This document shows positions 7,710 to 15,845 of a DNA stretch of 64,000 nucleotides, piece by piece. The translations under genes were made by a program, and so were the position numbers. The notes beneath the pieces were generated by a model that was not told where the DNA came from, did no database searches, and worked only from the letters and a program-made list of their open reading frames with translations. How positions within the stretch are numbered: position 1 is the first letter of the stretch; each line of letters begins with the position of its first letter. Origin of the DNA: Candidatus Poribacteria bacterium (lineage in GTDB: Bacteria > Poribacteria > WGA-4E > WGA-3G); the NCBI GenBank assembly GCA_022827885.1, contig JAJEIP010000007.1, positions 62,001 to 126,000 on the forward strand, given 5' to 3'.

Positions 7710-8248
7710 TTTAGTTTCCTAACGCTCTTTGTGAACACCCGTTTAATGTGCGTGATAATTTCACCGAAGGAGCGTCCCGTTGTGCTAATGGTATGATCGG
7801 CTTCCGCATAGTAGGGCTGTCGTTCGGTTAGCATCGACTGGATCTGCGCGAGTGGGTCAGCGGTTTGGAGTAACGGGCGGTGCGTCTGGTGTCCGACCCG
7901 TCTGTAAATCTCTTTCGCCGTTGCTGTTAGGCAAAAGACAATGCCATTTCGCTTTAGTGCTATCATATTGGCTTCTTTCAGGACGACGCCGCCCCCGGTG
8001 GAAATAACGTGGTTGTGCAGTTTCGATACCTTCCGCACGGCTTCGCTCTCAATCTCCCGAAACGCAGGTTCTCCGTCTTCCGCGAAGATATCGCTGATGC
8101 GTCTACCACTGTCTCGTTCAACAACATCATCTGTATCCACATATCGCATCCGAAGTTGCGAGGAAAGCCGTCTTCCGATAGAAGTTTTTCCTGTGCCCAT
8201 AAAACCGACAATCACAATATTGGGGCTTCTTTTTACAGGTCGTTGCAC
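7706..8248 (-). CDS. aroK: shikimate kinase
   Basis: 180 residues. GFMGTGKTSIGRRL is the Walker A loop, YVDTDDVVERD holds the shikimate and Mg ligands, AFREIESEAV and STGGGVVL are the substrate-binding motifs, and RPLL lies in the lid. It phosphorylates shikimate with ATP in aromatic amino acid synthesis. GTG is the start codon, after GGTGGAAA. The gene leads an aroK-aroB operon driven by the promoter at 8278-8305. Confidence 0.97.
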   Translation of the reverse strand: MQRPVKRSPNIVIVGFMGTGKTSIGRRLSSQLRMRYVDTDDVVERDSGRRISDIFAEDGEPAFREIESEAVRKVSKLHNHVISTGGGVVLKEANMIALKRNGIVFCLTATAKEIYRRVGHQTHRPLLQTADPLAQIQSMLTERQPYYAEADHTISTTGRSFGEIITHIKRVFTKSVRKLK

Positions 8249-8277
8249 CAGATTTCCACCTTTTAAGAGTTTTAACC

Positions 8278-8305
8278 ATTATAACATTTTTGAAAAATAT
8301 TGCAA
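8278..8305 (-). promoter_or_regulatory. promoter for aroK-aroB
   Basis: Minus strand TTGCAA, 16-nt spacer, TATAAT. The expected transcription start lies about 20 bp before the aroK GTG. It sits almost back to back with the plus-strand promoter at 8311. Confidence 0.6.
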
Positions 8306-8310
8306 AGGTT

Positions 8311-8339
8311 TTGCATCAATTTTTCAGGTATGGTATAAT
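8311..8339 (+). promoter_or_regulatory. promoter for GNAT genes
   Basis: TTGCAT, 17-nt spacer, TATAAT. It gives a leader of about 110 nt before the first GNAT gene. A second TATAAT at 8443-8448 lies 6 nt before the same start codon and could give a leaderless transcript. Confidence 0.6.
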
Positions 8340-8454
8340 TACGGCAGTGATGAGACGTTTCTTTTGAAGTTGCGAAGGGTGCGAAAGTGGAAGGAAGTTT
8401 ACGAGTGTGCGAAAGTTGTAAAGTCTGTAAAGTTTAAAAAGGTATAATTAAAGA

Positions 8455-9051
8455 ATGGCACGACAGCTCAGAATGGTGCGTCCCAATTTAGAAGATTTAC
8501 CTGAACTGCAACTCCCGTCAGGCTACGACATGCGCACCTATCGCGAGGGAGATGAGGAACATTGGGCACATATCATTAGCGACTCGTTTGGGGGCAGGAA
8601 ACGCACCGCCGAAGATACGAGGCATGAGATTACAGAGAGAGATGTATTCATTCCTGAGGGACTCTATTTCGCGACACATCAGGATATCCCTGTTGGCACT
8701 GCCTGTGCGTGGCGGGAATCCGTAGATGAAAAGGATGTCGGCTATGTCCACATGGTAGGCGTTGTCGCCGAACACACCGGACACAAGCTCGGAAAATGGG
8801 TCTCGCTCGCTGTGCTTATCTACTTCCGCGACAACGGATTCAAATGCTCAATGCTGGATACCGATGATTTCCGTATCCCCGCTGTCAAAACCTATCTCAA
8901 TTTAGGATTCATCCCTGTTTACGTTGAAGAGGGACAGGTGGAACGATGGCAGCAGATTTTTGAGACATTGGGACTGCCCGCTATGTCAGCGCAAATCGAG
9001 AATGTTAGAGAGACGCTCCCTGAGGAGCTGTGGGTGAAAGTTTCACGTTAG
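8455..9051 (+). CDS. GNAT-family N-acetyltransferase (first of tandem pair)
   Basis: 198 residues. The GNAT core is visible: YDMRTYREGDEEHW (strand 1/helix 1), GTACAWRESVDEKDVGYVHMVGVVAEHTGHKLGK (strands 4-5 and the acetyl-CoA loop, here with GHKLGK in the place of the usual Q/RxxGxG/A), then a C-terminal LDTDDFRIPAVKTYLNLGF. The substrate is unknown. It is about half identical by eye to the next gene, with the same start pattern, so the pair is a tandem duplication. No clear Shine-Dalgarno sequence precedes the ATG; a -10 box 6 nt upstream suggests leaderless expression. Confidence 0.85.
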   Translation: MARQLRMVRPNLEDLPELQLPSGYDMRTYREGDEEHWAHIISDSFGGRKRTAEDTRHEITERDVFIPEGLYFATHQDIPVGTACAWRESVDEKDVGYVHMVGVVAEHTGHKLGKWVSLAVLIYFRDNGFKCSMLDTDDFRIPAVKTYLNLGFIPVYVEEGQVERWQQIFETLGLPAMSAQIENVRETLPEELWVKVSR

Positions 9052-9058
9052 AAGTAGC

Positions 9059-9586
9059 ATGGAAGATCAACTCAAAATGGCTCGGCACAGTTTGGAAAAT
9101 CTACCGGCACTCCAGTGTCCTGACGGGTATCATATCCGTACCTATCAGCAAGGAGACGAGATACATTGGGCAAAAATAATGGACAGCGCCTTCGTAGACC
9201 AAGGGAGAACCGCTCAAGATACCCACACTGACGTTATTAGCCAACCCAATTTCGATCCAGATGGCTTCTGTTTCGTCATTCACAAAGATATTCCTATCGG
9301 CACGGCATGTGGGTGGAAGGAATCCCTTCATGGCAAACCGATTGGCTACATTGATATGCTCGCCGTGCTTCCCGAACACACCGGACATAAACTCGGGAAA
9401 TGGTTAACAGTGTTTCTCCTACACTATTTCAAAACGCAGCACGTAACCTCCATCATGTTAGATACAGACGATTTCCGACTCCCCGCAATCAAAAATTATC
9501 TCAACCTGGGGTTTGTTCCTGTTTATGTAGGTGAGAACCACCTGTCCCGTTGGCGCAGTATCTTCGAAAAACTGGACATTTTTTAA
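9059..9586 (+). CDS. GNAT-family N-acetyltransferase (second of tandem pair)
   Basis: 175 residues, a close paralogue of the gene 7 bp upstream: LENLPALQCPDGYHIRTY, IGYIDMLAVLPEHTGHKLGKW and LDTDDFRLPAIKNYLNLGF line up throughout. The acetyl-CoA loop is again HTGHKLGK. It lacks the C-terminal extension of the first copy. The tandem arrangement suggests duplication with substrate divergence. Substrate unknown; cytoplasmic. Confidence 0.85.
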   Translation: MEDQLKMARHSLENLPALQCPDGYHIRTYQQGDEIHWAKIMDSAFVDQGRTAQDTHTDVISQPNFDPDGFCFVIHKDIPIGTACGWKESLHGKPIGYIDMLAVLPEHTGHKLGKWLTVFLLHYFKTQHVTSIMLDTDDFRLPAIKNYLNLGFVPVYVGENHLSRWRSIFEKLDIF

Positions 9587-9603
9587 TTTTTCCTTTTCTA
9601 AAA

Positions 9604-11451
9604 ATGAGAGTACCCCTCGCGGTGAGAAACTATTTCCGTTTGCCGAGTTGTTTTGTTATATCTGCGATTCTCATCAGCGGCTTCGGTTTCCGACTTATCG
9701 GGATAAATATCGGCTTACCTGATTCTCCCGACCCCCGTGAAGTGCTCATCGCCCGAGATGTGCTGAACCTCATCCACTTCACAGCACCCCCTGAAATCTA
9801 CAACTGGCCCGGGACAGCATGGTTTTACGTCATTGCTGGGATAGGCAAATTACTGTCGCTTACGGGTTTGCAGCTAACGGAAGCCCGCGTCATCCTATTG
9901 GCACGCTGCATCAACGTTCTGTTGTCCACAGCGACCCTTTGGTTCACCTATCGCCTTGGCGTTCACTGTTACAGTAAACGTATAGGTCAGATTGCCGCAG
10001 GGTTGCTCACTGTTGCGATGTTACATGCCACCAACGAATCGCGTTTCGCACTCGTTGACATCCCCGCGACCTTCTGTGTAACACTGTTTCTCTGGCTCGT
10101 GATACGTGGGCGTTCTTCTTCGACGGAAGCCCGCCATCACGATGGGACGCTCCAGCAGACTGCCGAAGTCGCACCTACATTTCAAACTGCGGTATGGCTC
10201 GGTGTCATCTTAGGGATCGGTTTCGCGGTCAAATTTACAACCGTCTTTGTAGGTTTCTCCTTGCTGGTTTTCACTTTAAGTGAAGACTTTCCCCCACGCG
10301 ATAGGTGCGGTTTCAAACCGCACCTACCAAGGAGCTCCGTAACTCCTAAAAAATTTGCAACAATTATCGGTGTTTCCGTATTAACCTTTACGCTCCTCTG
10401 CCCTTATTGGCTCATTGATCTGGTTTCGCCGGAGTGGAATCTCTTCTTTGAGGATTTCTGGTACGAAGCCACGCATTACCATCGCGGGCACTTCGGTCTG
10501 ATCGCTGCGGGGGAATCTGGGTTACTACATCGGTTTATCTATCTATGGACGCTCCTGAAATGGGGCATGGGACTGCCGCTTGCGCTCCTCGTTAGTTTGG
10601 GAATTTTGTGCGCGCTTGTGCGGCTTAAAAGAGGCGTTGGTGGGTTGCCTGTACCAGAAGTACTCTTGCTGGCTTTTGTTATTCCCTATCTATTATTTAT
10701 CGGGATACATAAGATTAAGTTCGCCCGCCATCTACTCATACTCTATCCGGCGCTTATCGTGCTGGGAGCTGCCGCGTTGGAACGCCTTCCAAGCCTTGTG
10801 GAAATGCTATTATACTCGGTCCGTCCACGCGAGGCTGTAAATTTTCTACGTTCCACTGAAGGTCCTATAGTAAAGTCCATAATTACTTTTATACGACGAT
10901 CGGTGCGGTTAGAAACCGCACCTACCAGGGGAGGGGCAGATTGGAAATGGTTTGGGACAGTCTTGGGGGGTGTTGTGGCACTTTACTCATTGGTTTATAC
11001 GCTTTCGTTTGCCGCTATTTTACTGTCGCAACCGACGAAGATTGCAGCATCCGACTGGATAGCAACACACATTCCACCAGAGGAATCTGTTGCTGTCGCG
11101 CCAGAGATCCTATTCGACTGGCTTCTCCCTGACTTAGACTTTATCGTGACAGATGAAGAGGTGAAATGGGTGCTTATTGTTGTGCCGGATCTTGAAGTGT
11201 TCCAAAAATACCAAGCGTCGCCCCACCGCTATCAAGATGCGGATTGGTACCCGCTCAGCGAGATTGAATTCGAGGAGACACTTGCGTTTTACTCGCGAAT
11301 CTTAGGGGAGGGAAGTTCATATGCGCTGTACAACATATTCCGATGCCCCCCAAAGTTCTTCGGTATTGAAATAATATCCGATAGCGGTGCCCCGTTCCCG
11401 ATGCGCGCCCTGGCACATCCAGAACTCCACGTCTATCGCCGTTTGGATTGA
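9604..11451 (+). CDS. ArnT/PMT-type membrane glycosyltransferase with repeat-derived inserts
   Basis: 616 residues from MRVPLAVRNYF; the track start at 9550 would overlap the GNAT gene. Multiple transmembrane helices and an early acidic loop (LPDSPDPREV) fit the GT-C fold of dolichyl- or polyprenyl-phosphate-sugar transferases (PF13231-like), which glycosylate lipids or proteins at the periplasmic face. HATNESRFALVDIPATFC is the typical second-loop motif. Two palindromic repeats lie inside the frame: GGTGCGGTTTCAAACCGCACC at 10304-10324 and a whole family B element at 10866-10936. Both keep the frame open and fall in hydrophilic loops. No ribosome site is obvious. Confidence 0.8.
   Translation: MRVPLAVRNYFRLPSCFVISAILISGFGFRLIGINIGLPDSPDPREVLIARDVLNLIHFTAPPEIYNWPGTAWFYVIAGIGKLLSLTGLQLTEARVILLARCINVLLSTATLWFTYRLGVHCYSKRIGQIAAGLLTVAMLHATNESRFALVDIPATFCVTLFLWLVIRGRSSSTEARHHDGTLQQTAEVAPTFQTAVWLGVILGIGFAVKFTTVFVGFSLLVFTLSEDFPPRDRCGFKPHLPRSSVTPKKFATIIGVSVLTFTLLCPYWLIDLVSPEWNLFFEDFWYEATHYHRGHFGLIAAGESGLLHRFIYLWTLLKWGMGLPLALLVSLGILCALVRLKRGVGGLPVPEVLLLAFVIPYLLFIGIHKIKFARHLLILYPALIVLGAAALERLPSLVEMLLYSVRPREAVNFLRSTEGPIVKSIITFIRRSVRLETAPTRGGADWKWFGTVLGGVVALYSLVYTLSFAAILLSQPTKIAASDWIATHIPPEESVAVAPEILFDWLLPDLDFIVTDEEVKWVLIVVPDLEVFQKYQASPHRYQDADWYPLSEIEFEETLAFYSRILGEGSSYALYNIFRCPPKFFGIEIISDSGAPFPMRALAHPELHVYRRLD
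10304..10324. repeat. palindrome family C inside glycosyltransferase gene
   Basis: A perfect 21-nt palindrome, GGTGCGGTTT-C-AAACCGCACC, followed by TACC. The same core is found at 10902-10922 and, intergenically, at 11606-11630 and 38230-38255. It is translated as part of DRCGFKPHLPRSS without breaking the frame. Confidence 0.75.
10866..10936. repeat. repeat family B element inside glycosyltransferase gene
   Basis: TATAGTAAAGTCCATAATTA ... CGGTGCGGTTAGAAACCGCACCTACCAGGG matches the intergenic elements at 11530-11640 and 38194-38271 in order and orientation. It is translated in frame (FIRRSVRLETAPTRGG). Confidence 0.7.
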
Positions 11452-11529
11452 AGCATTCTTCGGAAAAAAGTTGTTTTACCGGTCTGCCGAGGTGCGAAAA
11501 GGACATCGAATTCAATTCTGACTCTTCAT

Positions 11530-11640
11530 TATAGTAAAGTTTAGAATTAATTGGGCACTCCGCACCGGTGCAGTTGGGTGAAAGACCCTACCAGGGAAGA
11601 GAAGAGTGCGGTTAGAAACCGCACCTACCGGGCCTGGGGG
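11530..11640. repeat. repeat family B element (intergenic copy)
   Basis: Starts TATAGTAAAGTTTAGAATTAATTGG, contains CGCACCGGTGCAGTTGGG and ends with GTGCGGTTAGAAACCGCACCTACCGGG. Related copies: 10866-10936 (in a gene), 38194-38271 and a fragment at 23980-24012. No coding capacity. It fills most of the start of the long gap 11452-12270. Confidence 0.7.
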
Positions 11641-11700
11641 AACATATATGTTTTTTTAAATTTAATTTGACTTTATGGTTATAAATTGATATACTCTATA

Positions 11701-11790
11701 AGACTTATGCAAAATGACCAAATTTCACCTATTTTCACAGGAATCGGTGCGGTTAGGTGAAAGACCCTACCGAGGGAATGCGTAAGTCCG
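11701..11790. repeat. MITE-like element family E (copy 1)
   Basis: AGACTTATGC at the left and GCGTAAGTCC at the right form imperfect terminal inverted repeats. The inside holds GGTGCGGTTAGGTGAAAGACCCTACC. It is related by its ends to the element at 25267-25471. Between this element and 12048 (11791-12048) I see no gene or clear signal. Confidence 0.55.
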
Positions 11791-12048
11791 ACTCTATATA
11801 CTTTGCACAATTTTGAGGTGACACGGATGCGAAATGGACGTAGCGATGCCAACAGTGACACATCGACTTTCCCCGCGGCTGCGGCGGCTATATGCCACGG
11901 CATAACTGTGCCCTGCTGCGTCGCGTGTTCACCGATAACTCGCCGTATTAACGCAGCGTTAATACTCTCCGCCCCCCCACTTTATATATATTAACTAACA
12001 CTTTTCACAATATAGTATCACGGGTTCTTGCTGTGCTATATGCTTCGC

Positions 12049-12098
12049 GCTCGCGCGGCCTTCGTCTCATACGAAGGGTCTCGTCGCGGGCTTTTTTT
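12049..12098 (+). terminator. structured terminator-like hairpin upstream of cohesin genes
   Basis: Outer stem GCTCGCG/CGCGGGC encloses an inner hairpin CCTTCGT-CTCAT-ACGAAGG and is followed by seven T residues. It could end transcription from the left or act as an attenuator for the cohesin gene 170 bp downstream. A second inverted repeat, GGTGGGT (12119) / ACCCACC (12164), follows. Confidence 0.5.
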
Positions 12099-12270
12099 GT
12101 TGCAGTGGACTTTGTCCGGTGGGTGTTAACCCGAAGAGGCATCCATGATCCTTCTGAGGTTAGACCCACCGTTGCTGTATGCACCCAGAGATCCAGTGAA
12201 ACCCAAATTTCTATATCTGTTACAAGACGTAAACGGAAAATCCTGATTCCGACAAAAAAGGAGAATTTTC

Positions 12271-12888
12271 ATGAAAAAATGTCTGCCGATTTTCGCCATT
12301 GTTCTCATCGGATGGCTCGCGCTGACCCTCAGTGGTTGCGATAACGAGATGCGACCCACCATGGACCCCATTGTTGACGCGGTCACCGATGATACGCCAC
12401 CCTCGAAACCTGTGGCACCCCTGGAACCGGAACCTACACCCGAACCGACCGTGCCAACACCGGAACCCGTGGCACCGCTCCCTGTAGGGACGGCTGTCTT
12501 TGTGGAACCGAGACAAATCGCCTCCCCCACTGTCGGGCAGCAACTAACAGTCAATATTAATGTAAAAGAGGCAGCGGATGTCTTGGCTTACGAGGTGACA
12601 GTCGGATTTGACCCGACGGCACTCCGCTATGTGAGCATTGCGAATGCGGATTACCTGCCAACGGGTGCGTTTGCGGCACCCCCGCAAGTTACGGCGAATA
12701 GTGTGTATCTCGCCGCGACCTCCGTGGCAGGGACAGCGGCAACAGCACGCGGTACCCTGGCGACAGTGACATTTGAAGTGGTGTCGGCGAAAGCCTCGAC
12801 GATCACACTCAACGATGTGTTGCTCTCGGATAGCAACGTTACGCCATTGGCATTGAAAACAGTCGATGGCAAGATTACAGCACCGTAG
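12271..12888 (+). CDS. cohesin-domain lipoprotein
   Basis: 205 residues. A signal peptide with lipobox LSGC (about residues 22-25) marks a lipoprotein. A Pro/Glu-rich linker (about residues 45-75) follows, then a cohesin-like domain to the end: FVEPRQIASPTVGQQLTVNIN, FDPTALRYVSIANADYLPTGAF, GTLATVTFEVV and LNDVLLSDSN. Cohesins bind dockerins in cellulosome-type assemblies, and the third gene here carries a dockerin, so a matching surface anchor is plausible. Ribosome site AAGGAG lies 8 nt before the ATG. The cohesin is closely similar to those of the next two genes. Confidence 0.85.
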   Translation: MKKCLPIFAIVLIGWLALTLSGCDNEMRPTMDPIVDAVTDDTPPSKPVAPLEPEPTPEPTVPTPEPVAPLPVGTAVFVEPRQIASPTVGQQLTVNINVKEAADVLAYEVTVGFDPTALRYVSIANADYLPTGAFAAPPQVTANSVYLAATSVAGTAATARGTLATVTFEVVSAKASTITLNDVLLSDSNVTPLALKTVDGKITAP

Positions 12889-12927
12889 GAAGGGGAGTAT
12901 CCCCTTCAAATAAGAGGTATTCATTCT

Positions 12928-12960
12928 TCTGTAGGCGCGAGTTTCACTCGCGATACCTCT
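12928..12960. repeat. palindromic repeat family I (intergenic copy)
   Basis: TCTGTAGGCGCGAGTTTCACTCGCGATACC has the inverted repeat CGCGAGTTTCACTCGCG. Shortened relatives with the frame TGTRGGAGGGGTTTGTAAC lie inside the sulfatase gene (705-733) and the transglutaminase gene (47176-47203). Confidence 0.5.
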
Positions 12961-12991
12961 GTAGCACAATCTGTATAAAGATGAAATAAAT

Positions 12992-13144
12992 ATTTTGGTA
13001 ATTGACGTGCAATGAATTGCAAGGGTTGGGAAACCTTAGAAGAAACACCCAAGCAAAAACACCCCTACGCAAACTGACCGCTTCGAGCGTAGGGGTGAGG
13101 TCGCCTCGCCTGTTTCCTGCGATTTATCGCACGTTCAGAAATTG
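12992..13144. repeat. MITE-like element family D (copy 1, rearranged)
   Basis: Left end ATTTTGGTAATTGACGTGCAATGAATTGC and right end GCGATTTATCGCACGTTCAGAAATT match the ends of the elements at 38317-38410 and 55813-55903. The middle instead holds ACCCCTACGC ... GCGTAGGGGT, another inverted repeat. Confidence 0.55.
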
Positions 13145-13155
13145 AGGAGTTTCTC

Positions 13156-13962
13156 ATGAAAATCGAATTTTCCAAATCTTTTCGCGGAAAAATGCTTTTT
13201 TCCGTTCTGACACTCACCCTCTGCCTCGGTCTCACAGCGATGGGTTACGGCAGTGCCGTCGTTTCTGTGCAACCCACCACCGTGGAAGCACCGGCAGTCG
13301 GGGAACATCTCACACTGCACGTAGACATCACGGGTGGCGAATCTGTCGCTGGCTATCAATTCACCGTGAACTACGACACCACGGCGCTGCGATACCTCAG
13401 TGCTGCGAATGCCGACTATCTCCCCTCGGAGACGTTCGCGATGCCGCTGCCGGGAACCGACAGTGTTACGGTGGTCGCTGCGGCACTCAAAGGCGCTCCG
13501 TTGTCTGCTGGCGACGGCACACTCGCCACGCTCACTTTTGAAGTGCTGGCACTGACACCCTTTCGGGTTCATCTCACAGAGATGATCCTCTCCGATGCCA
13601 CACCGACGGCGTTAGCCGTCAACTGGACAGACACTCGGCTCGACGGCACTGTGGAAATGCTCCCCGCAGAACGGACCTCCCTCTTTGGGAACTATCCGAA
13701 TCCGTTCAACCCGGAGACGTGGATCCCCTATCAATTGGCAGACGCGGCGGATGTCACCTTGACGATCTACGGTGCCAACGGACGGCTTGTCCGCTCAATA
13801 ATCTTAGGGCATCAACCGGCGGGGTTATATCACCGTAAAGGGAGAGCCGCCTATTGGGACGGCAGAAATGATTTCGGTGAACGTGTAGCGAGTGGTCTGT
13901 ATTTTTACACCCTCACCGCTGGCGAGTTTACCGCCACCGGCAGAATGCTCATCGTGAAATAA
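13156..13962 (+). CDS. secreted cohesin protein with C-terminal FlgD-like/sorting domain
   Basis: 268 residues. The signal peptide ends near residue 35 (LTLCLGLTAMGYGSA). A cohesin-like domain spans about residues 36-165 (TVEAPAVGEHLTLHVDI, YDTTALRYLSAANADYLP, GTLATLTFEVL). The C-terminal domain reads LFGNYPNPFNPETWIPYQL ... GLYFYTLTAGEFTATGRMLIVK, the FlgD-Ig-like, sorting-domain-like tail common in secreted proteins of these lineages. GAGGAG lies 5-10 nt before the ATG. The gene is 13 bp from the next one and probably cotranscribed with it. The role is probably adhesion or assembly at the surface; no enzyme domain. Confidence 0.82.
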   Translation: MKIEFSKSFRGKMLFSVLTLTLCLGLTAMGYGSAVVSVQPTTVEAPAVGEHLTLHVDITGGESVAGYQFTVNYDTTALRYLSAANADYLPSETFAMPLPGTDSVTVVAAALKGAPLSAGDGTLATLTFEVLALTPFRVHLTEMILSDATPTALAVNWTDTRLDGTVEMLPAERTSLFGNYPNPFNPETWIPYQLADAADVTLTIYGANGRLVRSIILGHQPAGLYHRKGRAAYWDGRNDFGERVASGLYFYTLTAGEFTATGRMLIVK

Positions 13963-13975
13963 AAGGAGAGAATCC

Positions 13976-15463
13976 ATGAAAACTTTGTTGAAACCGAACC
14001 TATTTTTCAGCTGCCTCACGGTCCTGCTCTGTTTTGGGATAACCGCGCTCAGTTACGGGCAAGCCGTAGTCTCCGTAGACCCTGCGGAAAGTTCCTCTCC
14101 CGCAGTCGGGCAGCAACTCACGATCCGTCTACACATCAGCAACGGTCAGAACGTTGCAGGCTACGAGGTGGGTGTGAATTTCGATACGAGTGCGTTGCGG
14201 TATGTTTCAGGTAGCAATGGGAGTTATCTGCCGACGGGTGCGTTTTTCGCGCCCCCGCAGGTCTCTGGGGGTAAAGTAACGCTTGCGGCGACCTCTGTCT
14301 CGGGTGCGGCGCGCGCCAGCAGCGGCACGCTCGCGAGCATCACATTTCGAGTGGTGGCTGTCAAAAAGTCGACGCTTCGGTTAACAGGTGTCCTCCTCTC
14401 GGACAGTAATGCCAACGCGCTCAGTGTGTCGGTGAGAAACGGCAGCGTTGTTGAGAGACGTGCGGCGAAATGGGATGTCAACGGCGATGGTCGTGTGAAT
14501 GTGTTGGATCTGACGCGTGTAGCGACGCGTTTAGGGTGGCGGGATGCGAGTGCGGACACCAACGGGGATGGCACGGTGAACGTGTTAGACCTCGTGTTGG
14601 TGGCACAACACCTCGGTGAAACGGTTGGGACGACACCTCCGACTGTGCCGGTAACTCCCGTGACACAGCCGACTGTGCCGAAACCACCGCCTGCCCCTGA
14701 AGGCATGGTGCTGATTCCCGCAGGGGAATTTAAGATGGGCAGCGAGGATGCCGAGGCGCGCCCGAATGAACAGCCGATTCATACGGTGCATGTAGATGCG
14801 TTCTATATGGACACACACGAGGTGACGAACCTGGATTTCAAAAAGTTTGTGCTTGCGAATCCGCAGTGGCAGAAGGATCGTATTCCCAAGGCACTCCACG
14901 ATAGAGCTTACCTGCACGACTGGACGGGTAACAACTATCCGACGGGCAAAGCGAACCATCCGGTGGCGTATGTGAGTTGGTATGCAGCGATGGCTTACGC
15001 TGAGTGGGCAGGGAAGCGTCTGCCGACGGAAGCGGAATGGGAAAAAGCGGCACGTGGCGGCACGTCAGGGTTGAAGTATCCGTGGGGGAACACGATATCC
15101 AGTGGTCGTGCGAACTATGGTTATCATCATGTAGGGGGCGCGCGGAAAGTGGGGAGTTATTCAGCGAACGGTTATGGTCTGTATGATGTATGTGGGAATG
15201 TAGGGGAATGGTGTCTGGATGCGTATGACGCGAATTTCTATTTTTCATCGCCGCGCCGGAATCCGTTGAGTGATGTGAATACGTTGTCGAATGCGAACCT
15301 AATCATAGATGACTATACGAATGTAAAGTCACACCGCGTGCTGCGTGGTGGTTCCTACGGCGGTACAGCCCAAGACGTGCGGGTCGCCCGTCGCGCCGGC
15401 GTTACGCCGACGTTCACACACCAAGGTAACGGGTTTCGTTGTGTGAAGGATGTGGTCCCTTAA
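13976..15463 (+). CDS. secreted cohesin-dockerin-SUMF1/FGE-like fusion protein
   Basis: 495 residues. Signal peptide to about residue 28; cohesin about 30-158 (SSPAVGQQLTIRLHI, FDTSALRYVSGSNGSYLPTGAF); dockerin about 163-212 with two Ca-binding repeats DVNGDGRVNVLDLTRV and DTNGDGTVNVLDLVLV; Pro/Thr linker 215-233; then a formylglycine-generating-enzyme-like domain (GEFKMGSEDAEARPNEQPIHTV, LPTEAEWEKAARGG, YPWGN, GNVGEWCLDAY, RVLRGGSYGG, GFRCVKD). The Cys pair that binds copper in true FGEs in the GSY region is missing here (GGSYGGTAQDVRVARR), so formylglycine synthesis is unlikely. Cohesin and dockerin on one chain could allow chain-like self-assembly. AAGGAGAG precedes the ATG. Confidence 0.88.
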   Translation: MKTLLKPNLFFSCLTVLLCFGITALSYGQAVVSVDPAESSSPAVGQQLTIRLHISNGQNVAGYEVGVNFDTSALRYVSGSNGSYLPTGAFFAPPQVSGGKVTLAATSVSGAARASSGTLASITFRVVAVKKSTLRLTGVLLSDSNANALSVSVRNGSVVERRAAKWDVNGDGRVNVLDLTRVATRLGWRDASADTNGDGTVNVLDLVLVAQHLGETVGTTPPTVPVTPVTQPTVPKPPPAPEGMVLIPAGEFKMGSEDAEARPNEQPIHTVHVDAFYMDTHEVTNLDFKKFVLANPQWQKDRIPKALHDRAYLHDWTGNNYPTGKANHPVAYVSWYAAMAYAEWAGKRLPTEAEWEKAARGGTSGLKYPWGNTISSGRANYGYHHVGGARKVGSYSANGYGLYDVCGNVGEWCLDAYDANFYFSSPRRNPLSDVNTLSNANLIIDDYTNVKSHRVLRGGSYGGTAQDVRVARRAGVTPTFTHQGNGFRCVKDVVP

Positions 15464-15845
15464 AAACTGGATATCACCGTAGATATCCCTTCATACATCT
15501 GTTAGATGGGGTCTACGCTGTCTCCAAACCCCGTTTATTCATCAACAGGATGGGCGCAAGTTACCGAAACGTCTTGCGTTCGTCCTCATAGAAAAAGGTT
15601 GGGTTGAACGGGAAACGGTGAAGCGGAATCAATTCCAAGGAAGCCGAGTGAATGGTATCTCTCATCCGTTGCTGGGTGTCCACTACGTGCTGAGATCCGA
15701 TGAAAATATCTTGGTAGGTACCGCTATAGCTGCTTCCTTTTTGGGCAAATTGCGTATACCACGACGGTCATTGGAGCTCCGAACGCCCATCGCTGATCCG
15801 GCACAATCTTGTCATGACAGGGGAGCAAAAAAAGAGGAATTTTAG
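15464..15845. other. intergenic gap, no convincing gene
   Basis: A weak stem GGATATC/GATATCC lies 5 bp after the stop codon and may end the cohesin transcript. The short frame at 15618 has no recognisable protein features and no ribosome site. I see nothing else that I can support. Confidence 0.4.

Noticed and set aside
12119-12170. c-di-GMP riboswitch upstream of the cohesin gene
   Set aside because: The conserved core sequences of the known classes are not present; only an inverted repeat is visible.
11452-12270. A gene in the 800-bp gap
   Set aside because: All frames are short and lie on repeats; no ribosome site or protein pattern found.
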